This document shows, piece after piece, positions 1 to 9,324 of a DNA stretch of 64,000 bases (positions are counted from its first letter, which is position 1; the number at the start of each line of letters is the position of its first letter). The translations under genes were made by a program, and so were the position numbers. The notes below the pieces were generated by a model, which saw nothing but the letters and a program-made list of their open reading frames with translations, was not told where the DNA came from and did not search any database. The DNA comes from Planctomycetota bacterium (GTDB lineage: Bacteria > Planctomycetota > Planctomycetia > Pirellulales > PALSA-1355): positions 1 to 64,000 of the forward strand of contig QQVE01000050.1 of the NCBI GenBank assembly GCA_003389325.1, given 5' to 3'.

Positions 1-30
1 CGGCTGCTCTACCAACTGAGCTAGAGGGGA
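1..30 (-). tRNA. tRNA, 5' part only (cut by window edge)
   Basis: Read on the minus strand, positions 30-24 form the 5' acceptor strand, followed by T8-A9, a GCTC/GAGC D-stem and an AGTTGGTA D-loop, the classic A-box. The gene runs off the window before the anticodon, so its identity cannot be read. The first bases of the anticodon stem (GCCG) resemble some tRNA-Lys genes, but that is only a guess. Confidence 0.85.
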
Positions 31-339
31 TCAGAACGACTTATCCTAGTTTCTCCCGCCCCGGTCGGCAAGCGGGGCTCGGGCCCCCGGTGGCGTCCCT
101 CGCTGCTCACGCGCGGTGCGTGTTGGGAGGGTTGTGGCGGTCGTGTGTCGCGGGTGCCAGAACCCGCAGTCGGAGAAGTCGCCGCATCTCCCGCAAAACG
201 TGGCTGGTGTGTTACGCTTTACTCGAAGATTTCGGGTTGAACCAAGTTTCCCGCCGCCCCCCGGCGCAGGCACACCGCCCCGTGCGGCTCTCGCCACATG
301 CCTGCCCGTTGGGCCACCCGCACGCCAAGGATGCAACAC
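31..339. other. Non-coding gap between tRNA and glgE
   Basis: This 309-base stretch separates the outward-facing tRNA from glgE and should carry promoters for both. Open frames here look like GC-rich chance frames without a ribosome-binding site. I see no convincing promoter hexamers, repeats or RNA gene. Confidence 0.5.
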
Positions 340-2307
340 ATGGATAGCGCCACCCCTGCGGCAGGCGACGGCCGCCGCCGAGTGATCATCGAAAACGTCC
401 AGCCCTCGGTCGACTGCGGCCGCTTTGCCGTCAAACGCTCGGTGGGCGAGAAGGTACTCGTTACGTGCGACGCTTTTGCCGACGGCCACGACAGCGTGCG
501 GGCCGTCGTGCTCAGTCGCAAGCTGGGTGCCGACGCTTGGCAGGTCAGCCCGATGACGGCCCTAGGCAACGACCGCTGGCGAGGCGAGTTCGTCGTCGAG
601 GAAATGGGACGCTACGAGTTTCGCGTGCGGGCCTGGGTTGATGCCTACGAGACCTGGCAGCACGACCTGCAGAAGCGGATCGCCGCCAACCAGGACATCA
701 CGGTCGATTTGCAGATCGGCGCCGCGCTGCTGGGCGCCGCGGCCGAGCGGGCCGGCGGAGCCGACGGCGGGCGGCTGCACCACTGGCAGCAGGTGTTCAA
801 CGGCGGAGGCGGGCCTTCGGCGTTCTTTGCCGCCTCGGCCGAGCTCGACGACCTGATGCGGCGCTATCCCGACCTGCGGTTCGCCAGCGAGTCGAATCCG
901 CCGTCGATCGTGGTCGTCGACTGCGAGCGGGCCCGGTTCAGCACGTGGTACGAGCTGTTTCCCCGCTCGACCAGCGGCGACGTGAACCGGCACGGGACGT
1001 TTCGCGACTGCATCAACTGGCTGCCGCGGCTGGCCGACATGGGCTTCGACGTGCTGTACCTGCCACCTATCCACCCGATTGGCTCGACTTTCCGCAAGGG
1101 CAAGAACAACAGCACCGAATGCCAGAGCGACGACGTCGGCTCGCCGTGGGCAATCGGTTCGCCCGAGGGTGGCCACAAGGCGATCCATCCGGAGTTGGGC
1201 ACGCTCGACGACCTGCACGCGTTGATCGCGGCGGCCAAGGAACGGGGCATCGACGTGGCACTGGACATCGCCTTCCAGTGCTCGCCCGATCATCCCTACG
1301 TGAAGGAACACCCTGAGTGGTTCCGAGCCCGGCCCGACGGCACGATCCAGTATGCCGAGAATCCACCCAAGAAATACCAGGACATCTACCCCTTCGACTT
1401 CGAGTCGACCGACTGGCAGGGCATGTGGCGCGAGCTGACCGACGTGTTCCTGTACTGGTGCGACCAGGGGATTCGCATCTTTCGGGTGGACAACCCGCAC
1501 ACCAAGGCCTTCGGCTTCTGGGAGGCGTGCATTGCGGAGGTGAAGGAGAAGCACCCCGAGACGATCTTCCTGTCCGAGGCGTTCACGCGGCCGCGGGTGA
1601 TGTACCGGCTGGCGAAGCTGGGATTCACCCAGTCGTACACGTATTTCACCTGGCGCAACAGCAAGGCCGAGCTGACCGAGTATCTCGACGAGCTGACCAA
1701 GACCGAAGTGCGGGAGTTCTTCCGCCCCAACTTGTGGCCCAACACGCCCGATATCCTGCCGGAGCACTTGCAGGTCGGGGGCCGGGCGGCCTTTGTCACC
1801 CGGCTGGTGCTGGCCGGCACGCTCTCGTCGAACTACGGCATCTACGGTCCGGCTTTCGAGACCCTACAGCACTTGCCTCGCGAGGCCGGAAGTGAAGAAT
1901 ACCTGAACTCGGAAAAGTATCAGACGCGGGCCTGGGACTTCAGCGGGCCGGAGAATCTCGGCGGCGTCATTGCCACGCCCAATCGGGCCCGCCGGGCCAA
2001 TCCGGCCTTGCAGTCGACCAACAACCTGCGGTTTCACGCTACCGACAACGATCGCCTGATTTGCTATAGCAAGCGGTCCGAAGACGGCAGTAACCTGATG
2101 CTGATGGTCGTCAACCTGAACTACTACAACGTCGAACAAGGATTCGTCTACCTGCCGCTCGAGGACCTGGGCCTTTCGCCGGAGAAGCCCTATCAACTCC
2201 ACGACCTGCTCGGCGGCGAGACGTTCACCTGGCATGGGGCACGGAATTTCGTCAGACTCGACCCGTACCACCTGTCGGCGCACATCCTGCGGATCGCCCA
2301 GGCGTAG
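340..2307 (+). CDS. glgE: Alpha-1,4-glucan:maltose-1-phosphate maltosyltransferase (GlgE)
   Basis: GlgE transfers maltosyl units from alpha-maltose-1-phosphate to the non-reducing end of alpha-1,4-glucans in the cytoplasm. The 655-residue product has the usual N-terminal beta-sandwich domain (about residues 15-150, including VIIENVQPSVDCGRFAVKR), then a GH13 barrel with the GlgE-typical YLPPIHPIGSTFRKGKNNS. The expected nucleophile is D384 in FRVDNPHTK and the expected acid/base is E413 in FLSEAF. Both lie ten residues before the Streptomyces GlgE residues as I remember them. A C-terminal beta domain follows. I chose the ATG at 340 because AAGGA lies 8 bases upstream; an upstream in-frame ATG at 298 has no such site. 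The maltokinase gene that makes its substrate starts 40 bases downstream. Confidence 0.95.
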   Translation: MDSATPAAGDGRRRVIIENVQPSVDCGRFAVKRSVGEKVLVTCDAFADGHDSVRAVVLSRKLGADAWQVSPMTALGNDRWRGEFVVEEMGRYEFRVRAWVDAYETWQHDLQKRIAANQDITVDLQIGAALLGAAAERAGGADGGRLHHWQQVFNGGGGPSAFFAASAELDDLMRRYPDLRFASESNPPSIVVVDCERARFSTWYELFPRSTSGDVNRHGTFRDCINWLPRLADMGFDVLYLPPIHPIGSTFRKGKNNSTECQSDDVGSPWAIGSPEGGHKAIHPELGTLDDLHALIAAAKERGIDVALDIAFQCSPDHPYVKEHPEWFRARPDGTIQYAENPPKKYQDIYPFDFESTDWQGMWRELTDVFLYWCDQGIRIFRVDNPHTKAFGFWEACIAEVKEKHPETIFLSEAFTRPRVMYRLAKLGFTQSYTYFTWRNSKAELTEYLDELTKTEVREFFRPNLWPNTPDILPEHLQVGGRAAFVTRLVLAGTLSSNYGIYGPAFETLQHLPREAGSEEYLNSEKYQTRAWDFSGPENLGGVIATPNRARRANPALQSTNNLRFHATDNDRLICYSKRSEDGSNLMLMVVNLNYYNVEQGFVYLPLEDLGLSPEKPYQLHDLLGGETFTWHGARNFVRLDPYHLSAHILRIAQA

Positions 2308-2347
2308 CCTTCGCCGGGCGGTCCTCGACTGATCGAGGGAAGCTACC

Positions 2348-3988
2348 ATGGACGACAAGGCTTCGCGGGCCGCACTGCCCACGCTGACGATTGCAGGCTC
2401 CTGGAACTGGCGTTCGATTCTGGAGGGCGAGTCCCGCCCGCTGTTGGCCTCGGCCATGGCCGAGGCGATTCTCAAGCGGCGGTGGTTCGGGGCCAAGACG
2501 CGCACGATCAAGTCGCTGGAGATCGTCGACGCGGTCGGGATGACGCCGTCGGTGTGGCTGCTCGTGGCCAAGCTGGAATTCACCTCCGGCCAGCACGAGG
2601 TCTACCACGTGCCGCTGGCATTCGCCCCGGCCGACGGCGCCGCTCCGACAACGCCCTGGATCACCGTCGTCGACAACGATGCCCAGCCGGTGGGAACGCT
2701 GTGCGACGCGATGGACGACGTCGGCTACTGCCGCCGGCTGCTGGAGCTGTTCGACGAGCCGCAGGCCTTGTCTGGCAAGCACGGCCAGCTCCTCATCTCG
2801 CAGACGTCCGCGTACGGGCAACTCCGCGGAGGCGCCAGCGAAGTGCTCGAGCCCAAGCCGGTGCGGGCCGAACAGAGCAACAGCTCCGTGATTTACGGCC
2901 AGCGGTTGATTCTGAAGGCGTTTCGCCGGGTCGAGATGGGCATGAACCCCGACTTCGAGATCAGCGAGTTTCTCACCCGGTGCCGCTTTCCGCACTCGCC
3001 CCTGCTGGCAGGCGCGTTGACCTATCAACAAGAAGGCCAGGAGCCTTGGGCATTGGCCATGCTGCAAGCCTTCGTGCCCAACCAGGGCGATGCCTGGAGC
3101 TTCACGCTGGACTGGCTCGCGGGAGCCTTGCGCGGGGCCGATCGAGATGCCCCGCCGGCCCCCCTGCCCAGCGAGGGTATCTTGCGCGCGAGCGAGAGCT
3201 CGATTCCTGCGATAGCGCGAAGCACGTATGAGGGATTCCTCGGCAGCGCCGCCCTGCTGGGCAAGCGCACAGCCGAGATGCACCTGGCCCTGGCCAGTGA
3301 TACAGGCGACCCCGATTTCGCTCCCGAGCCCTTTGGCGACGAGGACCGCCGCGACGCAGCGGCGCGGATGAGCCAGGAGGCTCGTGCGACGTTCGAATTG
3401 TTGCGGCAGCACGCGCCGCGACTGGAGGGCGACGTGCGCGCTTCGGCAGAACGACTGCTGGGCCGCGAGGCGGCGGCTCTCGAGCGTTTCGGGCACTTTG
3501 ACGCTGCGGAGTTGAAGGTCGACAAGATTCGCTGCCACGGCGACTATCACCTGGGCCAGGTATTGGCCTCCGACGGCGACTTCGTGATCATCGACTACGA
3601 AGGCGAGCCGGTCCGCAGCATCAGCGAGCGCCGCAAGAAGCAGCTTGCCGCGCGCGACGTGGCCGGCATGGTCCGCTCGCTGCACTACGCAAGCTGTTCG
3701 GCATCGTCGGTCGTGCCGGCCGACCAGGTCGCCCTGACTCCCGCACAACTCGACGCTTGGACGCGGGCCTGGTACGCCTGGAGCGCAGTGTCGTTTCTGT
3801 CGGCCTATCACGACACGGTCGGCAAGGCCAGCTTTTTGCCGGACTCGATGGACGCCTTCGAGCGCGCCGTGGGGGTGTGCCTGCTGGAGAAAGCGCTCTA
3901 CGAGCTGCGTTACGAGCTCAACAACCGGCCGGACTGGGTCTATTTGCCGCTGGCGGCCCTGATCGACCTGCTGGGCAACGACGCCTGA
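2348..3988 (+). CDS. mak: Maltokinase (ATP-dependent, makes maltose-1-phosphate)
   Basis: This 546-residue protein resembles the Mak/Pep2 maltokinases, which phosphorylate maltose to maltose-1-phosphate for GlgE. The kinase-like C-terminal half has a catalytic loop HGDYHLGQ (H397, D399) and a metal-binding IIDYEGEP shortly after, as in aminoglycoside-kinase-fold enzymes. The N-terminal cap includes RRWFGAKTRTI, a segment typical of maltokinase N-termini. The ATG has GGGAAG just upstream, and the gene follows glgE on the same strand, so the two are likely cotranscribed. Maltokinase is often fused to trehalose synthase (TreS); this one is not, and no treS lies in the window. Confidence 0.9.
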   Translation: MDDKASRAALPTLTIAGSWNWRSILEGESRPLLASAMAEAILKRRWFGAKTRTIKSLEIVDAVGMTPSVWLLVAKLEFTSGQHEVYHVPLAFAPADGAAPTTPWITVVDNDAQPVGTLCDAMDDVGYCRRLLELFDEPQALSGKHGQLLISQTSAYGQLRGGASEVLEPKPVRAEQSNSSVIYGQRLILKAFRRVEMGMNPDFEISEFLTRCRFPHSPLLAGALTYQQEGQEPWALAMLQAFVPNQGDAWSFTLDWLAGALRGADRDAPPAPLPSEGILRASESSIPAIARSTYEGFLGSAALLGKRTAEMHLALASDTGDPDFAPEPFGDEDRRDAAARMSQEARATFELLRQHAPRLEGDVRASAERLLGREAAALERFGHFDAAELKVDKIRCHGDYHLGQVLASDGDFVIIDYEGEPVRSISERRKKQLAARDVAGMVRSLHYASCSASSVVPADQVALTPAQLDAWTRAWYAWSAVSFLSAYHDTVGKASFLPDSMDAFERAVGVCLLEKALYELRYELNNRPDWVYLPLAALIDLLGNDA

Positions 3989-4019
3989 GTGGCAGGCCTG
4001 GCCTCTCCCAGTGGCGGCC

Positions 4020-7000
4020 TTATTCGAGCTTCAACAACAAGTCGCCCGTGTCGACCTGCGACCCGGAGGCGACGTGCATTTCGGTGACCTTGCCGTCGCG
4101 CTCGGCGTGAACGGTGGTCTCCATCTTCATCGCTTCAAGCGTGAGCATCTTCTGGCCGGCCTTAACGGTGTCGCCCGTCTTCACCTCGACGGCGACGACG
4201 AGGCCCGGCATGGGAGCCCCGATCTGCGTGGTGTCGGACTTGTCGGCCTTGGGACGGCTGTCCACTTCGCTCTCGAGCGACAGATCGCGCACCGCCGTGC
4301 TGCGTGGCTGCCCGTTGAGGTCGAAGAACACCGTGCGACGACCATCGGCATGCGGATCGCCGATCGTGAGCAGCTTGATGATCAGCGTCTTGCCCCGCTC
4401 GATCTCTACGGACACTTCCTGGCCCGGCTCGAGTCCGTATAGAAAGATGTTGGTGGGCAGCACGCTGACATCGGAATACTTCGTCTGATGGTCGACGAAG
4501 TCGGTGAACACCTTGGGGTAGATCAGGTACGACAGGACTTCGTGCTTCGTGGGCTCGCGCCCCAAGGGTTCGGCAAGCTCCTGGGCGACGGCCTGAAAAT
4601 CGGCCGGCGGAAGGTGCGCCCCGGGCCGGTCCTCGAGCCCCGGCTGGCCGCGCAGGACGCGATCGCGAATCTTGGGCCGAAAGCCTCCCGGCGGTTGGCC
4701 CATGCGGCCGGCCATCAGGTCCACCACCGACTCGGGAAACGACAACTCGCGGCTGCTATCCAGCGCGTCGTCGACGGTAAGGTTATTCGTGATCAGGAAC
4801 AGGGCCATGTCGCCCACGGCCTTGGACGAGGGAGTCACCTTGACGATGTCGCCGAACAACTCGTTGACGTCGGCGTACATGCGGCAGATGTCGTCCCACC
4901 GTGAACCGAGCCCCAGGGCATGGGCCTGCTGATACAGGTTCGTATACTGCCCGCCGGGCATCTCGTTGAGGTACACGTCGGCCGTGCTGGCCATCATGCC
5001 CGTCTCGAACGGCGAGTAGAACTCGCGCACCGCTTCCCAGTAGCGGGACAGCGCGTGCAGATGATCGAAAGACAGCCCGGTGTCGCGCGGCGTGAACCGC
5101 AGGGCTTCGACCACCGAGTTGAGATTCGGCTGCGAGGTGAGCCCCGACATCGAGGACATGGCCGTGTCGGCAATGTCGACGCCGCCGTCGGCCGCCTTGA
5201 CGATTGAAGCCGCCTGCACGCCGCTGGTGTCGTGCGTATGAAAGTGAACCGGGATGTCGATTTCCTGCTTGAGCGCCTCGACGAGCTTTTGGGCCGCGTA
5301 CGGCTTGCACAGGCCGGCCATGTCTTTGATGGCCAGAATGTGGGCGCCCATCTTTTCCAGCTCGCGGGCCATGTCGACGTAGTACTTCAGGTCGTACTTC
5401 GTGCGGCTGCCGTCGAGAATATCGCCCGTGTAGCAAATGGCCGCTTCGCAAAGGGCGCCGGTTTCGAGCACGGATTCCATGGCCACCTTCATGTTGGGCA
5501 GCCAGTTGAGCGAGTCGAAGATGCGGAACAGGTCGATGCCCGCGGCGGCCGCTTCCTTGACGAAGGTCTGAACGACGTTGTCGGGGTAGTTCGAGTAGCC
5601 CAGTGCGTTGGACGCCCGCAAGAGCATCTGGAACAGGATGTTGGGGATCTTCTCGCGCAGGTCGGCCAGCCGCTGCCAGGGGTCTTCCTTGAGGAATCGC
5701 ATGGCCGTGTCAAAGGTCGCCCCGCCCCACATTTCGATCGAAAACAGCTCGGGACAAAGCCGCGCGTAGGCGTCGGCCACGGCCAGCATGTCGTAGGTAC
5801 GCAGTCGCGTGGCCAACAGCGACTGGTGCGCGTCGCGGAACGTCGTGTCGGTAATCAGCAGCTTGTCCTGGGCAAGCACCCAGCGGCAAAACTCTTCCGC
5901 CCCTATTTCCAATAGCTTGTTGCGATAGCCGGGCGGGGGCGGCTCGCGATGGTCGAGCGCGGGCAACGGCGCCGGCTGGCTGCGTACCACGGCCGGGCGC
6001 TGCTTGACCAGCGGATGGCCGTTGACAGCCACCTCGGCCAGGTAGCTGAGCAGCCGGGTCGCCCGGTCCTGTCGCGGCACCAGCTCGAGCAGTTCGGGCG
6101 TCTCGTCGATGAACTTGGTCGTCAGTCCGCCGGCGATGAACTTGGAATGCGTGACCAGGTTGATCAAAAACGGAATGTTGGTCTTCACGCCGCGGATACG
6201 GAACTCGGACAACCCGCGCTCCATGCGGCGGGTGGCGTCTTTGAAGGTGGGGCCCCAAGCGGTCACTTTCACCAGCAGCGAGTCGTAGAACGGCGTGACC
6301 TGGGCACCCGAGAAGGCGGTGCCCGCGTCGAGCCGCAGCCCCATGCCGCCGGCCGAGCGGTAGTGCATGATCCGGCCGTAGTCGGGCAAGAAGCGATTCT
6401 CGGGGTCTTCGGTCGTCACGCGTCCCTGCAGCGCGTAGCCGTAGGTGCGGATCTTGTCCTGGGATCCCAGGCCGATTTCCTCGTCGTCCAGGCGCCGCCC
6501 CTCGGCCACGAGAATCTGGCTGCGCACGATGTCGACGCCGGTCACTGCCTCGGTGACCGTATGTTCGACCTGAATCCGCGGGTTGACCTCGATGAAGTAG
6601 AACTTGTCGGTGTCTGCGTCGACCAGGAACTCGACCGTGCCGGCGTTCTGGTAGTTGGCCTCGCGCCCGATGCGCAGAGCCGCCTCGCAGATCTCGTCGC
6701 GCAGGGTCTGGTCGAGATTGATGGCGGGGGCGATTTCGACCACTTTCTGGTACCGTCGCTGCACAGAGCAATCGCGCTCGAACAGGTGCACCAGGTTGCC
6801 GTGCTTGTCGCCCATCAATTGCACTTCGATGTGGCGCGGCCGCTCGATGAATTTCTCGAGAAAGACGTCGGGGCTGCCGAAGGCGGCCAGCGACTCGCGC
6901 TGGGCTTGTTCCAGGGCGCCGGCCAATTCGTTCGGCGTGCGAACCACGCGCATGCCGCGTCCACCGCCGCCCTTGGCCGCTTTGAGCAGCACGGGAAAGC

Positions 7001-7466
7001 CCAGCTTCTCGGCCAGCTTCAGGGCACGTTCCGGTGTGGTCAAAGGCTCGGTGCTGCCCGAGAGGATCGGCACCTTGGCCTGCGCCGCCAAAGCCCGGGC
7101 CGCAATCTTGTCACCCAGCATCTCGAGAATCTCGGGCGGCGGACCGCAAAAGATCACCCCGGCGTCGCGGCAACCGCGCGAAAGGGCCGGATTCTCCGAC
7201 AGAAAGCCGTAGCCCGGGTGGATGGCGTCGACTTCGTAGTGCTTGGCCACGTCGAGGATGCTGTCGACGTCGAGGTACGAGCGAATGGGCTCGCCCCCGC
7301 GGCCGATTTCGTACGCCTCGTCGGCCTTGAAGCGGTGCAGCGCATAGCGGTCCTCGTGGGAGTAGACCGCCACGGTGCGGATGCCAAGTTCGTGGGCAGT
7401 GCGAAATACGCGGATGGCGATTTCGCTGCGGTTGGCCACCAGCAGCTTGCGGATCGTGTTCGCCAT
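4020..7466 (-). CDS. pyc: Pyruvate carboxylase, single-chain biotin enzyme
   Basis: The protein carboxylates pyruvate to oxaloacetate with ATP and bicarbonate, replenishing the TCA cycle. Its 1148 residues match the usual single-chain enzyme. An N-terminal biotin carboxylase domain (about 1-450) begins KLLVANRSEIAIRVFR and has a glycine-rich ATP loop KGGGGRGMR. The carboxyltransferase barrel (about 535-820) begins with LLITDTTFRDAHQSLLATR. An allosteric linker precedes a C-terminal biotinyl domain in which K1114 of EAMKMET is the biotin attachment site. The ATG at 7466 gives the standard N-terminus. It is divergent from the M28 peptidase gene, and the 242 bases between them should hold both promoters. 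Confidence 0.97.
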   Translation of the reverse strand: MANTIRKLLVANRSEIAIRVFRTAHELGIRTVAVYSHEDRYALHRFKADEAYEIGRGGEPIRSYLDVDSILDVAKHYEVDAIHPGYGFLSENPALSRGCRDAGVIFCGPPPEILEMLGDKIAARALAAQAKVPILSGSTEPLTTPERALKLAEKLGFPVLLKAAKGGGGRGMRVVRTPNELAGALEQAQRESLAAFGSPDVFLEKFIERPRHIEVQLMGDKHGNLVHLFERDCSVQRRYQKVVEIAPAINLDQTLRDEICEAALRIGREANYQNAGTVEFLVDADTDKFYFIEVNPRIQVEHTVTEAVTGVDIVRSQILVAEGRRLDDEEIGLGSQDKIRTYGYALQGRVTTEDPENRFLPDYGRIMHYRSAGGMGLRLDAGTAFSGAQVTPFYDSLLVKVTAWGPTFKDATRRMERGLSEFRIRGVKTNIPFLINLVTHSKFIAGGLTTKFIDETPELLELVPRQDRATRLLSYLAEVAVNGHPLVKQRPAVVRSQPAPLPALDHREPPPPGYRNKLLEIGAEEFCRWVLAQDKLLITDTTFRDAHQSLLATRLRTYDMLAVADAYARLCPELFSIEMWGGATFDTAMRFLKEDPWQRLADLREKIPNILFQMLLRASNALGYSNYPDNVVQTFVKEAAAAGIDLFRIFDSLNWLPNMKVAMESVLETGALCEAAICYTGDILDGSRTKYDLKYYVDMARELEKMGAHILAIKDMAGLCKPYAAQKLVEALKQEIDIPVHFHTHDTSGVQAASIVKAADGGVDIADTAMSSMSGLTSQPNLNSVVEALRFTPRDTGLSFDHLHALSRYWEAVREFYSPFETGMMASTADVYLNEMPGGQYTNLYQQAHALGLGSRWDDICRMYADVNELFGDIVKVTPSSKAVGDMALFLITNNLTVDDALDSSRELSFPESVVDLMAGRMGQPPGGFRPKIRDRVLRGQPGLEDRPGAHLPPADFQAVAQELAEPLGREPTKHEVLSYLIYPKVFTDFVDHQTKYSDVSVLPTNIFLYGLEPGQEVSVEIERGKTLIIKLLTIGDPHADGRRTVFFDLNGQPRSTAVRDLSLESEVDSRPKADKSDTTQIGAPMPGLVVAVEVKTGDTVKAGQKMLTLEAMKMETTVHAERDGKVTEMHVASGSQVDTGDLLLKLE

Positions 7467-7708
7467 AAGATTCGAGAACGCGGGTTTTACGGTCCAGATT
7501 CGTGTGCCGAAACAACTTGAGTTCAGAATGTACCAGCGCCGCGGGTTGGACGCCTAGGGCCCGCCCCAGGAAGGGGCCACTCGACACACGAGGCTGCCGA
7601 TCATATGGTAGAGTTGCCAGAACCCCGCTGGGGCGGCCGCAGGGCCTGGCCCACGACAACACCATCCCGATCGGTCCCTCATCTGCCGGCCCATCGCCGG
7701 ATTCCGCC

Positions 7709-9250
7709 ATGAAATCTCTCCGTCTGCTGCGGCTTCTGGCCCTGGGCGCCGGGAGCCTCGTTCTCTCACCGCAAACGCTGCCGGCCATCGAGGCCGAGGC
7801 ACGAAACGCTGCCGCCGCGGCGATCACCGAGAGCGACGTGAAACACCACGTCGACGTGTTGGCCGACGACACGTTCGAAGGCCGCGAGGCCGGGACGCGC
7901 GGCAATCGCGCCGCCGGGATCTACCTGGTCAAACGCTTCGAAGAACTCGGCATTTCGCCCGGCGGACCCGAGGGCAGCTACTATCAGCAAGGAAACGGCA
8001 TCAGCAACATTCTGGCGCTCGTTCCCGGCGGCGATCCCGATCTCCGAGACGAGGTGATCGTCATCGGAGCCCACTACGACCACGTGGGGTACGGCACGCG
8101 CCGTAACAGCTACGGGCCGGTGGGCTACATCCACAACGGGGCCGACGACAATGCCAGCGGCGTGGCGGCCCTGATGGAGATCGCCGATGCCGTGAGCCAC
8201 TTGCCCGAGAAGCCGCGGCGGTCGATCCTGTTCGCCCTCTGGGACGGCGAGGAGAAGGGCCTGCTAGGCTCGAAGTACTGGGTGAACCATCCCACCGTGC
8301 CGCTCAAGAACGTGCGCGTGGCCATTAACGTCGACATGATCGGGCGGCTCCGCAAATCGAAGCTTCAAGTGTACGGCATCCGCACATTGCCCGGCTCGCG
8401 GCAACTCGTGAGCCGCCAAAACGTCGACGGCCTGCTGCTCGACTTCAATTGGGACATGCGAGGCGACAGCGATCACTACTCGTTCTACTCCCGCGGCATC
8501 CCGGTGCTGATGCTGCATACCGGACTGCACGACGATTACCACCGGCCCAGCGACGACGTCGAGCGGATCAACAGCGAGGGGCTCAAGGACATCTCGCGGC
8601 TGATGTTCGCCGTCCTGATCGAGTTGGCCGACGCTCCCAACCTGAGCCGCTTTCGCAGCCAGTCGCGGCTCGAATCCGAGTCGATCAAGCGCCGGATCGA
8701 GGTGTCGTTGCCGCCGCCGCCGGGACGCCTGGGCATTCGGTGGCAGGAGCAGGCCGCCCAAGACGGCAAGATCGTGGTTGAGCAAGTCACCTCGGGCTCC
8801 GCGGCCGACAAGGGCGGTCTGGAGTCGGGAGATCGCATCGTGACGTTTGACGGTCTCGAAGTGAGCGACCCCGACGCCTTTCGGCTTGCCGTGCTCGGGG
8901 CGGAAAACCCCGTGCCGGTGACGGTCGAACGGCCGGGCGAAGACGATCCGGTCGAGTTGGAGCTCGAGCTGAGGGGCGACCCCGTGCGATTGGGCATCTC
9001 CTGGCGGGTCGATAGCGCCGAACCGGGGGCGGTGATCGTCAATCGCTTGATCCCCGGGTCGCCTGCCGCGATGGCCGGGCTGCGGGCGGGCGACCGCGTC
9101 ATTGGCATCGGCGGCCGGCAGTTCTCAGACGGCGACGAATTCCACGAGTTGGCCCACTCGCTGCCCGACCCCGTCGTGTTGGAAGTGGAGACCGACGGCC
9201 GCGTGCGGCTGGTCGATATCCCGCCGCTCCCCAAGCGCGACGAAAAATAG
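7709..9250 (+). CDS. Secreted M28-family zinc aminopeptidase with two PDZ domains
   Basis: The 513-residue product starts with a signal peptide (MKSLRLLRLLALGAGSLVL). The M28 catalytic domain (about 35-310) shows the expected two-zinc ligands in order: H in VIGAHYDHVG, D in NGADDNASG, E-E in WDGEEKGLLG, D in NVDMIGRL, and H in LHDDYHRPSDD. Two PDZ-like domains follow (about 345-420 and 430-505), with GDRIVTFDG and AGDRVIGIGG motifs. An exported peptide-trimming role is inferred from the family; the substrate is unknown. I chose the ATG at 7709 because it begins the signal peptide; the open frame extends further upstream but without signal-like sequence. Confidence 0.9.
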   Translation: MKSLRLLRLLALGAGSLVLSPQTLPAIEAEARNAAAAAITESDVKHHVDVLADDTFEGREAGTRGNRAAGIYLVKRFEELGISPGGPEGSYYQQGNGISNILALVPGGDPDLRDEVIVIGAHYDHVGYGTRRNSYGPVGYIHNGADDNASGVAALMEIADAVSHLPEKPRRSILFALWDGEEKGLLGSKYWVNHPTVPLKNVRVAINVDMIGRLRKSKLQVYGIRTLPGSRQLVSRQNVDGLLLDFNWDMRGDSDHYSFYSRGIPVLMLHTGLHDDYHRPSDDVERINSEGLKDISRLMFAVLIELADAPNLSRFRSQSRLESESIKRRIEVSLPPPPGRLGIRWQEQAAQDGKIVVEQVTSGSAADKGGLESGDRIVTFDGLEVSDPDAFRLAVLGAENPVPVTVERPGEDDPVELELELRGDPVRLGISWRVDSAEPGAVIVNRLIPGSPAAMAGLRAGDRVIGIGGRQFSDGDEFHELAHSLPDPVVLEVETDGRVRLVDIPPLPKRDEK

Positions 9251-9263
9251 CCCCGCCAGCGAT

Positions 9264-9294
9264 GAAAAAACCCGACGCACTCTCGCGCGTCGGG
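9264..9294 (-). terminator. Rho-independent terminator of the FKBP gene
   Basis: An 8-bp perfect stem (9271-9278 with 9287-9294) is followed, on the minus strand, by a run of six T (9270-9265). It lies 30 bases past the stop of the FKBP gene. Because it sits between converging genes it may also stop transcripts from the peptidase gene. Confidence 0.85.
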
Positions 9295-9324
9295 CTCGTG
9301 TCTTGTCGCTCGCGATTGCCTGAG

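Noticed and set aside
562..1767. Long open frame (401 codons) antisense to glgE
   Set aside because: It mirrors the high-GC codon pattern of glgE, has no ribosome site and no recognisable protein motif.
2252..3811. 519-codon antisense frame over mak
   Set aside because: High-GC shadow of the maltokinase frame; no motif and no start signal.
5949..7520. 523-codon antisense frame over the pyc biotin-carboxylase region
   Set aside because: Typical shadow of a GC-rich conserved gene; the pyc reading is unambiguous.
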